Counted from the first letter of the stretch, positions 1-9,832 are shown. The stretch: 40,358 nucleotides of DNA from Rhodothermaeota bacterium MED-G12 (GCA_002457365.1 NTKP01000008.1:1-40358), one strand, 5' to 3'. Made by a program: numbers and translations. The notes: generated from the letters alone by a model not told the origin.

Positions 1-439
1 CATAGCCCCGTTGTTCTAAATAACTTCTGGCCTTTTGCGCCTCATCCAACTCCATTAGCGAACGATAAAAGAATACACCCGCAAACTTCAGTGCATGCAA
101 AATACCTTCTTTTTCCTGCTCAAATACTTGCTCCTCATAACTACTTTGCTCTTGAGGTAGGTACACTCCAAAACGATCCGCTAAGGTGCGAAGCGCCTCA
201 TTGAAATTGAGTCCACCCTGATCCATGATGAATTTGAATACATCTCCAGACTCTCCACAACCAAAACATTTAAATATCCCTAGTCGAGGAGTCACATGAA
301 AGGATGGGGATTTTTCATTGTGATATGGACATAATCCAGTAAAACCACTCCCCGAGCGCTTTAAGGTAACATAATCGGAGACCACCTCCACGATATCGGC
401 TGCGTCCCGAATTTCTTCTTTTTTAGCATCACTTATCAT
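1..439 (-). CDS. dnaG: DNA primase DnaG, N-terminal part (cut by window edge)
   Basis: Makes the RNA primers for chromosome replication at the fork. The 146 visible residues start MISDAKKEEI and contain a CHC2-type zinc-binding motif: C37-P-Y-H40, then C58-F-G-C61. This is the DNA-binding zinc domain at the front of every DnaG. The text after it (about residues 66-146) matches the linker into the primase core; the TOPRIM catalytic domain lies outside the window. The ATG at 437-439 is chosen because it sits directly before the conserved start and the frame is open to the edge. It is transcribed away from the next gene, with 109 bases between them. No Shine-Dalgarno sequence is seen. Identification is firm. 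Confidence 0.95.
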   Translation of the reverse strand, partial: MISDAKKEEIRDAADIVEVVSDYVTLKRSGSGFTGLCPYHNEKSPSFHVTPRLGIFKCFGCGESGDVFKFIMDQGGLNFNEALRTLADRFGVYLPQEQSSYEEQVFEQEKEGILHALKFAGVFFYRSLMELDEAQKARSYLEQRGY

Positions 440-548
440 ACCTTGAAAATAGGAGTTTAAAGGCAGGGCGAAAATATATTTTTCGAAGTATTTTGAAGAT
501 CCTCCAAATACCTTACCACTGCCTCGTTTACATCAACCAGTAGTATTT

Positions 549-1340
549 ATGTTATCCTATTTAGCATCCCCAAAACTAGCGCTTCAATCCTTATTGATCT
601 TAGGTTTATTCCCTTTTTTGAGTACGGTAACCAACGCGCAATGGTCTGTTCATCTCGGGTTGATGAACTCCCAAATCGCGGACCCACTTGTTTCGTATCA
701 AAGCTACGAAGGAAATGGTCTTCAATGGCATCTAGGGTATAATTGGAACAAGGAAACCCGCTCGTCGACCATCGCTTTGGAAACCGGGCGTTCGCGTCTA
801 AGTAACCGGCATAATAATTATTGGGACAGTCGCAATCTTAGTTTTTATATACATTCTGAGCTTCCAGCTACTCCTTTTTTTTCCAAGCTGAGCATCCAAA
901 GTGGATTAGAAGCCCAATTGCTTCAAATAGAGTCCTTCTTTTTTATGGAATCTAACGCATATAATGGACGGAAAAGTGGATTTGGAGCCATTCGTATTCC
1001 ACTACTTATTTCAAGTAATTATTTTCTTAACCAAGCCCTCCCCATTACATGGACATTGAACTTACCGGTGCTACAATATACCCTTAGACCCGGCTACAGT
1101 GTTTTTGATCCTGAAGAACTATTTAATGAACAGCCCACGTTTGGGAATATCCTTAAAACAGGCCAATGGAGCCCCATAGCAAGCCCCAGGCAATGGCAAT
1201 GGGAGCTTAAATGGTCTCCTAAATCCCAAGTAAAAGAAAACAACTATGTCGTATTTGTTACCCATAAATACCATAGAATTCCCTTTCCGCAGGTCTTCAA
1301 AAGTAGCACCATTCAGTTTGGTGTTGGAGTATATTTATGA
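549..1340 (+). CDS. Exported protein of unknown function, possible outer-membrane beta-barrel
   Basis: I do not recognise a family. The 263-residue product begins with a clear signal peptide: hydrophobic stretch at about 9-28, likely cut after A30 before Gln-Trp-Ser. The mature part is rich in aromatic residues and alternating polar/hydrophobic stretches (for example WQWELKWSP and the C-terminal STIQFGVGVYL). This pattern, with a C-terminal strand ending in an aliphatic residue, suits a small outer-membrane or periplasmic beta-structure, as in Bacteroidota 'outer membrane beta-barrel' proteins; that is inference. Its stop overlaps the start of the S41 lipoprotein by 4 bases (ATGA), so the two are probably co-translated and may work together at the outer membrane. 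Confidence 0.75.
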   Translation: MLSYLASPKLALQSLLILGLFPFLSTVTNAQWSVHLGLMNSQIADPLVSYQSYEGNGLQWHLGYNWNKETRSSTIALETGRSRLSNRHNNYWDSRNLSFYIHSELPATPFFSKLSIQSGLEAQLLQIESFFFMESNAYNGRKSGFGAIRIPLLISSNYFLNQALPITWTLNLPVLQYTLRPGYSVFDPEELFNEQPTFGNILKTGQWSPIASPRQWQWELKWSPKSQVKENNYVVFVTHKYHRIPFPQVFKSSTIQFGVGVYL

Positions 1341-2431
1341 ATTTGTTCAAGGGGATTAGAATTCACCGGGGTCTGAGACCCAATGGATTTTCAGGTTTAA
1401 GATGCAAGGAATTGTTGTACCTAACCGTATTTCTTTTGGGACTTATTTCTTGTGAAAGCTTTATAGGGAGCAGGTTTGATGACCCGCGAGATACCATTTC
1501 AAATGAAGAAGTATTTGACCATTTTTGGCAGGAATTTTCTGATTACTACCCTTATTTCCAACACAAGAACGTGAATTGGAATCAGTACTACGAGATTTAT
1601 CGCCCTTTAGTAGACTCCGTAAGTACACAAGAGGAGTTATTTGATTTACTTGAACAAATGGTTTATCGCCTAAAAGACGGACATATAGTGCTAGAGAGTC
1701 CCTTTAATAGATATCAATATTACGATTGGTACCAAACCGATTACAATGGGAATGTGATCTTCGCTAACTATTTTAACTACCAGCTTCAAGAGGATGAGTC
1801 TGGTGTATACCGCTATGGTCGTATTCAGGACATTTTATATGTACACCTGGGAAGTTTTAGAGGATCTGAGAAGCCTTTTAACGAGTTGGCCCAGATCATT
1901 GCATCATCTACTAAAGACACCAAAGGACTCATATTAGATGTACGTACCAATGGTGGTGGAAGCGATGTAAATGCCCATATTATTGCACAAGAATTAATAA
2001 CTAGCCTTACCCGTATACGTTGGATTAGATACAGAAATGGCCCAGAACATTACTCATACAGTCGTTGGATTTCTAATGAATTAACTCCTAAACAACGTAG
2101 TTATGAACAACCTGTTGTAATCATTACCGATCGCAGTGTGTTTTCTGCCGCTGAGGATTTTGTACTTGCCTTACGCCATTTACCTAATGTATACGTAGTT
2201 GGTCAGTTTACTGGTGGTGGATCCGGGAATCCAATGACCAGAGAGTTACCAAACGGATGGATCTTAAAGGTACCCCGTTGGCAAGTGGCTGATCCGCTAA
2301 CTAAAATCCTCTACGAAGGAATTGGTTTAGAACCAGATTCTGTGTTAGTGCAACGAACTCTCGATACCACTTTGGGGATCGACCGTGTGTTGGACTTTAG
2401 CATAGAATACATCAATGAAATTGCTAACTAA
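1337..2431 (+). CDS. S41-family peptidase, predicted lipoprotein
   Basis: A serine peptidase of the C-terminal-processing/tricorn-like S41 family, probably lipid-anchored. Residues 25-39 form a hydrophobic stretch ending in the lipobox L-I-S-C39. The catalytic domain shows the family signatures: L-K-D-G-H at 112-116, LDVRTNGGG at 200-208, and TDRSVFSAAED around 264-274, where S270 is the likely nucleophile. G-G-G-S-G near 293-297 follows, as in other members. No PDZ domain is obvious, unlike CtpA, so this is the shorter group common in Bacteroidota; the natural substrate is unknown. The 24 residues before the hydrophobic stretch are unusually long and basic for a lipoprotein, so the true start could be internal, but the ATGA overlap with the upstream gene favours this one. 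Confidence 0.88.
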   Translation: MNLFKGIRIHRGLRPNGFSGLRCKELLYLTVFLLGLISCESFIGSRFDDPRDTISNEEVFDHFWQEFSDYYPYFQHKNVNWNQYYEIYRPLVDSVSTQEELFDLLEQMVYRLKDGHIVLESPFNRYQYYDWYQTDYNGNVIFANYFNYQLQEDESGVYRYGRIQDILYVHLGSFRGSEKPFNELAQIIASSTKDTKGLILDVRTNGGGSDVNAHIIAQELITSLTRIRWIRYRNGPEHYSYSRWISNELTPKQRSYEQPVVIITDRSVFSAAEDFVLALRHLPNVYVVGQFTGGGSGNPMTRELPNGWILKVPRWQVADPLTKILYEGIGLEPDSVLVQRTLDTTLGIDRVLDFSIEYINEIAN

Positions 2432-2622
2432 ACTGCGATCATTTATTCTCATGATGACTTGCATACTGTCCGTCATTTAAGTGACACTAGAACTCAATTT
2501 CATCGAAAATAAGGGCTACATTTTAGTGTAAAGCATACTATATTTAACGCCTGTAAATAGGGTTAGTACTATAGAGATGCAAAAATGGCAAATAACCCAA
2601 TAAAAAGTAAAAATTTATATCC

Positions 2623-3489
2623 ATGAGTGTACTTGTTGGCAAACAAACTAGATTAATCGTACAAGGTTTTACCGGAAGTGAAGGAACCTTTCACGCAGAA
2701 CAAATGATTGCCTACGGGACTCCTGTGGTGGGTGGTGTTACACCTGGAAAAGGTGGCCAAAAGCATTTAAATTTACCTGTATTTAATACCGTAAAGGAAG
2801 CGGTTGAATCCGAAGGTGCAAATACCTCTGTCATTTTTGTGCCACCGGCCTTCGCTGCGGATGCCATTACGGAAGCTGCTTTCGCTGGAATAGAAGTAAT
2901 TATTTGTATTACTGAGGGTATTCCTGTTAATGATATGATTGTCGCCAAACAAATCGTAAAAAGTCATGGGGCTACACTTATTGGTCCAAACTGCCCCGGA
3001 GTTATAACTCCTGGCGAAGCTAAAATTGGCATTATGCCCGGCAACATTTTTACGCCTGGTACGGTCGGAGTAATTTCTCGGTCAGGCACGCTCACCTATG
3101 AGGCTGTGGATCAGCTTACAAAAATTGGATTAGGTCAAAGCACGGCCATTGGTATTGGTGGAGATCCAGTGATTGGAACCACACACTTAGATGCGGTTAA
3201 ACTCTTCCAGAATGATCCAGGTACCGAATCTATCGTACTTATTGGTGAGATTGGTGGGTCTGCTGAAGAAGAAGCAGCGGCGTACATCAAAGAGCATGTA
3301 AGTAAACCAGTCGTTGCCTTTATAGCTGGATCAACAGCGCCTCCTGGCCGTCGAATGGGCCATGCTGGGGCTATTATCTCAGGTGGAAAAGGAACCGCTC
3401 AAGAGAAGAAAAAAGCATTGTCGGAAGCGGGTATTACCGTTGTAGAAAGTCCAGCTGAGATTGGAGCTACCCTAAAGAGTATACTCTAG
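2623..3489 (+). CDS. sucD: Succinyl-CoA synthetase (ADP/GDP-forming) subunit alpha
   Basis: TCA-cycle enzyme subunit that carries out substrate-level phosphorylation: succinyl-CoA + NDP + Pi to succinate + CoA + NTP, as a complex with SucC. The 288-residue length is normal. A CoA-binding Rossmann domain runs over about 1-125 ([11 protein letters not shown] at 14-24; G-P-N-C-P-G at 121-126). The ligase domain carries the phosphohistidine in [11 protein letters not shown]247, equivalent to H246 of E. coli. The beta subunit gene is not next to it; in many Bacteroidota-type genomes sucC and sucD are separate. A 191-base gap precedes it without a recognisable promoter or Shine-Dalgarno sequence. 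It converges on glgC across 33 bases. Confidence 0.97.
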   Translation: MSVLVGKQTRLIVQGFTGSEGTFHAEQMIAYGTPVVGGVTPGKGGQKHLNLPVFNTVKEAVESEGANTSVIFVPPAFAADAITEAAFAGIEVIICITEGIPVNDMIVAKQIVKSHGATLIGPNCPGVITPGEAKIGIMPGNIFTPGTVGVISRSGTLTYEAVDQLTKIGLGQSTAIGIGGDPVIGTTHLDAVKLFQNDPGTESIVLIGEIGGSAEEEAAAYIKEHVSKPVVAFIAGSTAPPGRRMGHAGAIISGGKGTAQEKKKALSEAGITVVESPAEIGATLKSIL

Positions 3490-3522
3490 GCACCATTTAC
3501 TTTTCAGGAAAAAACTTAGCTA

Positions 3523-4794
3523 CTACAGGTGTGTTCCGTCGGGTATAACCGTGCCTTTTTTGACGATAATGATACCTTCCCGCACGTAATGAAATGGATA
3601 GTCTCCGTCTTCTAAATGATCTCCACCCACAATACGAACGTCGTTTCCTATACTCACGTTCATATCAATGATGCAATTGCTAATGTAGCATCGCTGGCCA
3701 ATTCCCATCGGTGGTTCTGTAGGTGCTGCCGCATCGATAAACGCCTGACTCTGGAAAGAATCATTACCCATTATAATGGAATTTTCAATGGTTGTGCCTT
3801 TGGCAATGCGAGAGCGAATACCAATGACTGATCGAACTATTCGACTCGCTTCGATGATACAGCCTTCAGCCATCAAGCAGTTCTCCATGGTAGTACCCAT
3901 TATTTTGGATGCGGGCAGTAATCGAGCACGTGTATAGACGTAAGCATCGTTATCATATAAGTTGAATTCAGGCACCGTATCCGCTAATGATAAATTAGCT
4001 TCAAAGAATGACCGTATGGTACCAATATCTGTCCAATACTTACCGAATTCAAAGCTACAAACTCTCATTCCTTCGTTTAGAGTTTTCGGGATAATTTCTT
4101 TCCCAAAATCAGTAGCATTTGGATTTTCATCAAACAAGCGTATCAAGGTCTCCCGATTAAAGATATAGATACCCATTGAGGCTAAGTAGTTTTTACCTTG
4201 ACTTTTGTACGGCTCGGGTACGTCAGATTTCCACTTCTCTAATTCCTCTGTAGCGGGTTTTTCTACAAAAGAATCTATTAAGCCGTCTGAATTGGTTTTC
4301 ATTATTCCAAAACCCGTGGCATCACGATCTATAACAGGGATGGTTGCAACGGTTAAATCTGCCTGCTGTTTAATGTGCAAATCTAGCATTTCACTGTAAT
4401 CCATCTGGTAGAGTTGGTCACCTGATAGAATCAACACATATTCATAACTGTGGTTTTCCATATGATGAATCGATTGTCTAACCGCATCTGCTGTGCCCTG
4501 AAACCAGTCGGTATTTTGAGCAGTTTGCTCGGCAGCCAAAATATCCACGAAGCCATTGCTGAATACATCAAAATTGTAGGTGTTCTTGATGTGTCTATTA
4601 AGAGAAGCTGAATTGAATTGGGTTAAAACGTAAATGCGTTTTACTCCGGAATTTAGACAATTAGAAATAGGAATATCCACTAACCTATACTTCCCTCCTA
4701 CGGGCACTGCTGGTTTGGATCTATGATCGGTTAAAGGAAATAGTCTTGTTCCTCTACCACCACCGAGAATGATGGCCATCACTGAATTATTCAT
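3523..4794 (-). CDS. glgC: Glucose-1-phosphate adenylyltransferase (ADP-glucose pyrophosphorylase)
   Basis: Makes ADP-glucose from ATP and glucose-1-phosphate, the committed step of bacterial glycogen synthesis. The nucleotidyltransferase domain opens with ILGGGRGTRLFPLT (9-22) and SKPAVPVGGKYRLVDIPISN, the diagnostic GlgC form. It continues with WFQGTADAVRQ, which binds ATP, and F-V-E-K-P near 175-179, which binds the sugar phosphate. The last ~120 residues are a left-handed beta-helix domain typical of GlgC oligomers. 423 residues is normal length. The gene lies downstream of glgA on the same strand with 183 bases between, so it may be in the same unit or have its own promoter. glgB and glycogen phosphorylase are not in the window. 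Confidence 0.96.
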   Translation of the reverse strand: MNNSVMAIILGGGRGTRLFPLTDHRSKPAVPVGGKYRLVDIPISNCLNSGVKRIYVLTQFNSASLNRHIKNTYNFDVFSNGFVDILAAEQTAQNTDWFQGTADAVRQSIHHMENHSYEYVLILSGDQLYQMDYSEMLDLHIKQQADLTVATIPVIDRDATGFGIMKTNSDGLIDSFVEKPATEELEKWKSDVPEPYKSQGKNYLASMGIYIFNRETLIRLFDENPNATDFGKEIIPKTLNEGMRVCSFEFGKYWTDIGTIRSFFEANLSLADTVPEFNLYDNDAYVYTRARLLPASKIMGTTMENCLMAEGCIIEASRIVRSVIGIRSRIAKGTTIENSIIMGNDSFQSQAFIDAAAPTEPPMGIGQRCYISNCIIDMNVSIGNDVRIVGGDHLEDGDYPFHYVREGIIIVKKGTVIPDGTHL

Positions 4795-4977
4795 GAATTA
4801 CCTTTTTTGTGTTGACTAATTTTTTTGTGAAGCAATACGTACTCCCGTTCAGATGTACTTTCTCATGTTAAGTAAAATAAACTACTATTGTTTGTACAGC
4901 CTTTAGGTCTTAACAAAAAAATATTGTTACCACTTTATAACTAAGGAACCATTTCCTTATCCAAGTTCAAAATAGAA

Positions 4978-6450
4978 TTAGTCTCGATAGGACTGTAATT
5001 GGAAATAGAGTTCATCGTACTCTTTTGCGACTTTCTCCCATGAATGATCTTGCACCATTATTCGCTCACGTAGAGAATGCATATCGCCTTCATTAGTAAA
5101 TAAATCACTGGCTCGTAGGATGGCTTCCTCTAATGCCTCATAACTAAACGTATCGAATTGTATACCAAGTCCATTTGAACTAGAAATGTCCGGAACAGAA
5201 TCTTTTAATCCCCCCACCGACCGTACAATTGGGATTGTACCATAACGCATCGCATACAATTGATTGAGTCCACAAGGCTCTACCCTGGATGGCATGACCA
5301 TAAAATCTGCACCGGCATACATTTGCCTTGCTAAGCCTTCATTGTAGGAAAGTTTAGCGTTAAAATAACCCACATAGTCCTGATCTAGTTGGCGAAACTC
5401 CGCTTCCAACTGAGCGTCACCCGTTCCCAACAAAATAAAATTAAGTTCTTTGCCTTTTTCACGTAGACCGCGGATTACCGAGGCCAATAAATCCGCCCCT
5501 TTTTGATCTACTAATCGCCCTATGAATGCAAAAAGCGGCCTGTCTGGGGATAGCTGATATTCTTGACATAATGCATGCTTATGATAAGATTTCCCTTCTT
5601 TGACATCTAAACAGTTTGGATGCTCTTCAGTAGAGCCTGTTAAGGTATAATGCTGATCTAAATAGGTGTCCGTTGCAGGATTCCACACCTCCGGGTCTAT
5701 TCCGTTTAATAAGCCCACCGATTTTCCTGCTTCCAATTCAAACAAAAACTCCAACCCATTACTATCGGTTCGTAATTCTTCCATATAGCTTGGAGATACC
5801 GTGCTTATTTTCCAAGCGCACTTTAACCCACAGGCCAGTGGATTTAATTTTTCAGCCCATTCTAACAAGCCCGTGTGTATTCCGTCAAAATCTGGCAACA
5901 AAAATCGTTTCCCTATATCCTGACTTCCATGATATTCGGCATTGTGAACCGTAATAATGGTAGGGGTATTGGATAATGATTTAAAAGCGGTACACTGCTG
6001 AGTCATAAAGGGTATTAATCCTGTGTGATGATCATGACAATGAAGTACATCAGGCTGTAGATCCCAACGAATCAAGGTATCCAACACAGCAATTTGAACA
6101 CTTAAAAATCGTTCAAACTCATCCCAATATCCATGTCCTGAGTTCGGGTCTAAGTAAATTCCTGGTCTATCTGTGTAACCCGGTATATCAAAGGTATAGA
6201 GGCTGAAACCTAAGGATTCTTTGACTTCATACACATTATAGGGTACACTATTAGCACCCATTTGGCAAGTAGCCGTATCGATTAGGGTTTTATTGGCCTT
6301 CAGTAGCCATGGTGTATGATAGTGAGGCATGCATACCATCGCACGGTTATTCCCTCGATTTTGATATTTAGGCAGGGCACCAACTACATCACCCAGTCCA
6401 CCTGCTTTGGCAGCTGGATAACATTCTGCACTTATATGAACAATGGTCAT
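4978..6450 (-). CDS. glgA: Glycogen synthase (ADP-glucose type, GT5)
   Basis: Extends alpha-1,4-glucan chains from ADP-glucose, using the product of neighbouring glgC. The GT5 family markers are present: the N-terminal ADP-glucose loop KAGGLGDVVG at 15-24, the HNAEYHG motif in the first Rossmann domain, LLNGIDPEVWNP, FAFIGRLVDQKG at the start of the second domain, and the E-X7-E type motif in EPCGLNQLYAM, followed by GTIPIVRSVGGL. The length of 490 residues fits. The ATG at 6448-6450 starts directly at the conserved N-terminus. It is divergent from the ABC transporter genes, with 67 bases in between. It acts in the cytoplasm for carbon storage. Confidence 0.96.
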   Translation of the reverse strand: MTIVHISAECYPAAKAGGLGDVVGALPKYQNRGNNRAMVCMPHYHTPWLLKANKTLIDTATCQMGANSVPYNVYEVKESLGFSLYTFDIPGYTDRPGIYLDPNSGHGYWDEFERFLSVQIAVLDTLIRWDLQPDVLHCHDHHTGLIPFMTQQCTAFKSLSNTPTIITVHNAEYHGSQDIGKRFLLPDFDGIHTGLLEWAEKLNPLACGLKCAWKISTVSPSYMEELRTDSNGLEFLFELEAGKSVGLLNGIDPEVWNPATDTYLDQHYTLTGSTEEHPNCLDVKEGKSYHKHALCQEYQLSPDRPLFAFIGRLVDQKGADLLASVIRGLREKGKELNFILLGTGDAQLEAEFRQLDQDYVGYFNAKLSYNEGLARQMYAGADFMVMPSRVEPCGLNQLYAMRYGTIPIVRSVGGLKDSVPDISSSNGLGIQFDTFSYEALEEAILRASDLFTNEGDMHSLRERIMVQDHSWEKVAKEYDELYFQLQSYRD

Positions 6451-6517
6451 AAACTTGTAACTTTGTTGCTAATAATTACGTAATCGAGATATCTTATAAC
6501 CAATATAACCATTTATC

Positions 6518-7429
6518 ATGTCCCTAGTTATTGATGTTCAAAATGTGAGTAAACATTTCGGAAAGGCAACAGCAGTAAATCAAGTTAGTTTTGGAGTAGA
6601 AAAAGGGCAAATTTTTGGGTTGTTAGGTCCCAATGGTGCAGGTAAAACCACTACGATCAGAATGATCAATCATATCCTGAATCCAGATACAGGGCATATA
6701 TCGATATTGGGAGAAGCGGTGAGTCCTAAAAGCCAGGAACGGATTGGATACCTGCCTGAAGAGCGTGGTTTATACAAAAAAATGAAGGTTTTTGACCAAC
6801 TCATGTATCTTGCTCAACTCAAAGGCTTAAGCCAAACGGCTGCCAAAACAGCTATTGAATTTTGGCTGGATCGATTTGAAGCCAGTAGCTGGAAAAAGAA
6901 GGAAGTATCAGAACTCTCTAAGGGCATGTCCCAAAAAATACAGTTCATTGCTACCGTTGCTCATGACCCAGAAATTTACATATTTGATGAGCCTTTCAGC
7001 GGGCTTGATCCAATCAATTCAGAAATGCTTAAAGAAGTCATTCTAGAGGAAAAAAATCGAGGAAAGACCATTTTGTTTTCCACCCATAGAATGGAGCAGG
7101 TTGAGCAAATGTGTGATGATATTTGTCTTTTTAATCAAGGAAAGGCCGTTTTACAAGGTAACCTACAATCAATAAAACAAAGTTTTGGGAATAACACAGT
7201 ACTGCTAGATTTCATAGGTGACTCAGAGTTTTTAAACCAATTAGAAGGGGTTCGAGTCAACAACCGTTCTACTAATTTTGCCGAAATACGTTTATTAGAG
7301 GGAGCCTCTCCTCAACATATATTAGAAATCGCGATGAAACACGCGGAGATACAACGATTCGAAATTGTACAACCTAGCCTACAGGATATTTTCATTAGCA
7401 CCGTCAATGATACCAAAGTCGCTGTTTAG
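6518..7429 (+). CDS. ABC transporter ATP-binding protein, NatA-like
   Basis: ATPase subunit of an exporter; partner of the permease 49 bases downstream. Walker A is GPNGAGKTT (37-45), the signature loop is LSKGM (133-137) in place of LSGGQ, Walker B is IYIFDEP (153-159), the D-loop is S-G-L-D, and the switch histidine is in S-T-H190-R. GYLPEERGLYKKM is typical of the NatA/CcmA-like group, and the C-terminal ~80 residues look like the DUF4162 extension of that group. The substrate cannot be read from the sequence: Na+ export is known for the Bacillus NatAB pair, but many homologues are uncharacterised. There is no regulator gene beside it. Confidence 0.9.
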   Translation: MSLVIDVQNVSKHFGKATAVNQVSFGVEKGQIFGLLGPNGAGKTTTIRMINHILNPDTGHISILGEAVSPKSQERIGYLPEERGLYKKMKVFDQLMYLAQLKGLSQTAAKTAIEFWLDRFEASSWKKKEVSELSKGMSQKIQFIATVAHDPEIYIFDEPFSGLDPINSEMLKEVILEEKNRGKTILFSTHRMEQVEQMCDDICLFNQGKAVLQGNLQSIKQSFGNNTVLLDFIGDSEFLNQLEGVRVNNRSTNFAEIRLLEGASPQHILEIAMKHAEIQRFEIVQPSLQDIFISTVNDTKVAV

Positions 7430-7478
7430 TCAACGAACCTAGATTATATAACCCAATTACACATAAAATAAATCTGAT

Positions 7479-8816
7479 ATGATTAATTTTTCGAAAATCT
7501 GGCTCATTATTAAACGAGAGTATAAAACACGGGTGCAAACGAAATCATTTATGCTTTCCACTTTCCTTACGCCTTTACTAATACTAGGAATTATTGGCCT
7601 TCTAATTTTCATAACTGTATCTAGTACTGATAATGAAGCTCCTAAACAAGTCATTGTGATTGACGAAACAGGCAGAATGTTTGAGCCGCTACGCCAACTC
7701 AACGCCAATAGGTACATACCTATCAGTGCCAGTCAGTCAGTTGATCAAATACGTGATCTCATCATGGAAGACGAACTCGATGGATATGTTTTCTTTGATC
7801 AAACTTTTTTAAGCGAAGGCACCCCTGCCACCTTTGTTCATAACGGCTCTGGTGGTATTACTTTTTTCGAGTCTCTACGGTCCGATGTTAGAGATGTTAC
7901 CCGTCAAATTCGACTAGAAGACAATGAAGTCTCAGAAGAGGTCATTGCCATTTTCGAAGAAAGACCTGCTTTAGAAAACAGGAGATTGAATGAGACTGGT
8001 GTTGATGAACAAAGCAATGCCTTTTTAAGTAGTATAGGTGGGATACTTATTGGTGTATTTATCTTTATTGGCCTATTCGGTTATGGAGCCATTCTAATGC
8101 GCAGCGTAATTGAAGAGAAAACATCCCGAATCGTCGAAATAATAACCTCCTCTGTAAAACCCATAGAGTTGATGTTAGGTAAACTACTTGGTGTTTGTTT
8201 GGTAGCGCTAACTCAATTCAGTTTGTGGATTGCCACCTATGCTGGAGTAACTATCCTTGCAGCTCCTGTAGCTCAGTTCTTCATTAATCAACGAATGGGA
8301 GATCTTCAAAACAGCTTGATTGCAGTCGATGCAAAAGGAACAGCAGCTAATGTGCCATCGGATATTGATCTAAGTTTTTTGGAGCAATTCAGTATTGACC
8401 CACTGTTTATACTCTATTTTTTCGTGTTTTTTGTACTAGGCTTTTTAATGTACAGTTCTATTTTCGCTGCCATTGGTGCTGCTGTGGATTCTGAGCAAGA
8501 CTCACAGCAATTCATGACCCCTGTGATGCTTCCCATTTTTTTAGGGTATATGCTCAATTTCAGAATTGCTGAGGCCCCAGATTCTACTTTAGCTATTATG
8601 GCTTCTTTGTTTCCCTTGACCTCACCCATCAACATGGTTACTAGAATGTTGGTATCTAATGTCCCATTTTGGGAAGTAATACTCTCTATCCTATTGCTCA
8701 TTCTCAGTTTGATTGGCATGCTATTACTAGCCGCACGCATTTATCGTACGGGCATTCTTATGTATGGCAAAAAACCAACCTTTAAAGAATTATATAAATG
8801 GATTAAGCAAGCCTAA
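7479..8816 (+). CDS. ABC-2 type permease, NatB-like
   Basis: Membrane subunit working with the upstream ATPase. The 445-residue protein has one N-terminal transmembrane segment (about 29-50), a large extracytoplasmic domain (about 51-180), then a cluster of C-terminal segments (roughly 185-205, 245-270, 310-335, 345-365, 375-395 and 400-425). This is the ABC2_membrane_3/NatB layout. The cytoplasmic loop after the second segment reads RSVIEEKTSRIVEIITSS, a conserved coupling motif of this family. The translated starts and the short spacing support one operon of two genes. It ends 46 bases from the convergent hisN-like gene, with a short hairpin between. Confidence 0.9.
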   Translation: MINFSKIWLIIKREYKTRVQTKSFMLSTFLTPLLILGIIGLLIFITVSSTDNEAPKQVIVIDETGRMFEPLRQLNANRYIPISASQSVDQIRDLIMEDELDGYVFFDQTFLSEGTPATFVHNGSGGITFFESLRSDVRDVTRQIRLEDNEVSEEVIAIFEERPALENRRLNETGVDEQSNAFLSSIGGILIGVFIFIGLFGYGAILMRSVIEEKTSRIVEIITSSVKPIELMLGKLLGVCLVALTQFSLWIATYAGVTILAAPVAQFFINQRMGDLQNSLIAVDAKGTAANVPSDIDLSFLEQFSIDPLFILYFFVFFVLGFLMYSSIFAAIGAAVDSEQDSQQFMTPVMLPIFLGYMLNFRIAEAPDSTLAIMASLFPLTSPINMVTRMLVSNVPFWEVILSILLLILSLIGMLLLAARIYRTGILMYGKKPTFKELYKWIKQA

Positions 8817-8843
8817 ATTACTTTACTGTTCAATAAGCATAAA

Positions 8844-8858
8844 TTAGGCTATGCCTAA
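8844..8858. terminator. Short hairpin between convergent genes
   Basis: TTAGGC-TAT-GCCTAA is a perfect 6-bp stem with a 3-base loop. It lies between the stop of the permease and the stop of the phosphatase gene on the other strand. The stem has no strong T tract on either side, so its use as a terminator is inferred from position. Confidence 0.4.
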
Positions 8859-8862
8859 ATCA

Positions 8863-9651
8863 CTATTCTCCCTTTTGAGCTCGATGGCGTGCAAATAGTG
8901 CTTTTAGTTCTGGGTGCAAGTGAGGGTTGGTTGAATAGCCATTTCCTGAGTGGATTGTTTCAACTCCGTGGACATCACTAAATACCCCCCCTGCTTCCTT
9001 AACTACGGGTAATAAAGCAGCGGCATCCCATAAGTTAAGTACAGGATCAAACATAATATCCGCTCTACCTATAGCTACCATCATATGGCCATAGGCATCA
9101 CCCCATGTCCTGTGAAGTTTTGTTTTAGCCATTAACTCCTGAAATTCTTCTTCTTTACCAACATCTTGAAACCTTTTTATTTCTGTCACCAACAAAGTGG
9201 CTTCTTGCATATCGGCTGTTTCACGAACATGACAGGGTTTCCCATTAAAGTAAGCACCTAAGCCTTTACCAGCTACACAGCATTCATCTAACGCAGGTGC
9301 GTTAATAACTCCAACCATGGGTTCTTTATCAATCATTATTCCAATTAAGGTAGTATAAAAGGGAATACCGTGAATAAAGGATTTTGTCCCATCAATAGGA
9401 TCTAATACCCATTGAATAGATGCATCTGGCCGGGTAATCCCATACTCTTCGCCAATAATACCATGATCCGGAAACCTTTTTTCAATTTCTTCTCTAATCA
9501 CCATTTCGGTTTCACGATCTGCAATAGTAACGGGTGAATCATCTGCTTTTGAAATGACTTCTACCTCTTTTTTAAAATAGTTAAGAGTATGAGCCCCTCC
9601 GATTTTAGCAATTTCTTCCGCTGCTTGGACCAAGGTTTTGAGATCTGTCAT
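8863..9651 (-). CDS. hisN: Inositol-monophosphatase-family phosphatase, probably histidinol-phosphatase HisN
   Basis: A Mg-dependent sugar-phosphate phosphatase of the IMPase superfamily. Metal ligands are visible: G-E68-E in GIIGEEYG, D84-P-I-D87-G-T-K, and W208-D209-A-A-A-L. The stretch RTWGDAYGHMMVAIGRAD (171-188) is characteristic of the HisN branch, which removes phosphate from L-histidinol phosphate in histidine synthesis. True inositol monophosphatases or CysQ read differently here. It stands alone rather than in a his operon, although another histidine gene (hisI) lies elsewhere in the window. The 262-residue length is normal. The ATG at 9649-9651 is at the conserved start. The family call is firm; the substrate is likely but not certain. 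Confidence 0.8.
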   Translation of the reverse strand: MTDLKTLVQAAEEIAKIGGAHTLNYFKKEVEVISKADDSPVTIADRETEMVIREEIEKRFPDHGIIGEEYGITRPDASIQWVLDPIDGTKSFIHGIPFYTTLIGIMIDKEPMVGVINAPALDECCVAGKGLGAYFNGKPCHVRETADMQEATLLVTEIKRFQDVGKEEEFQELMAKTKLHRTWGDAYGHMMVAIGRADIMFDPVLNLWDAAALLPVVKEAGGVFSDVHGVETIHSGNGYSTNPHLHPELKALFARHRAQKGE

Positions 9652-9832
9652 TGTACTAGGTAATAATTAAAATTGAGTGTAAGTGAGGTAAAATTGAATA
9701 ATGTTCTACGCATGGAATGCCTCCATTCACTACCTTTTATGGTAACATAGAATGATACTAAGCTTTCTGATAATGATACTGCAAATTTAAGAGGAATGGA
9801 ACGTACAATTTTATTCAATAGAAAAATCAAGG

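Noticed and set aside
8414-8740. 108-codon frame opposite the ABC permease
   Set aside because: It is antisense to conserved membrane segments and its product has no domain features.
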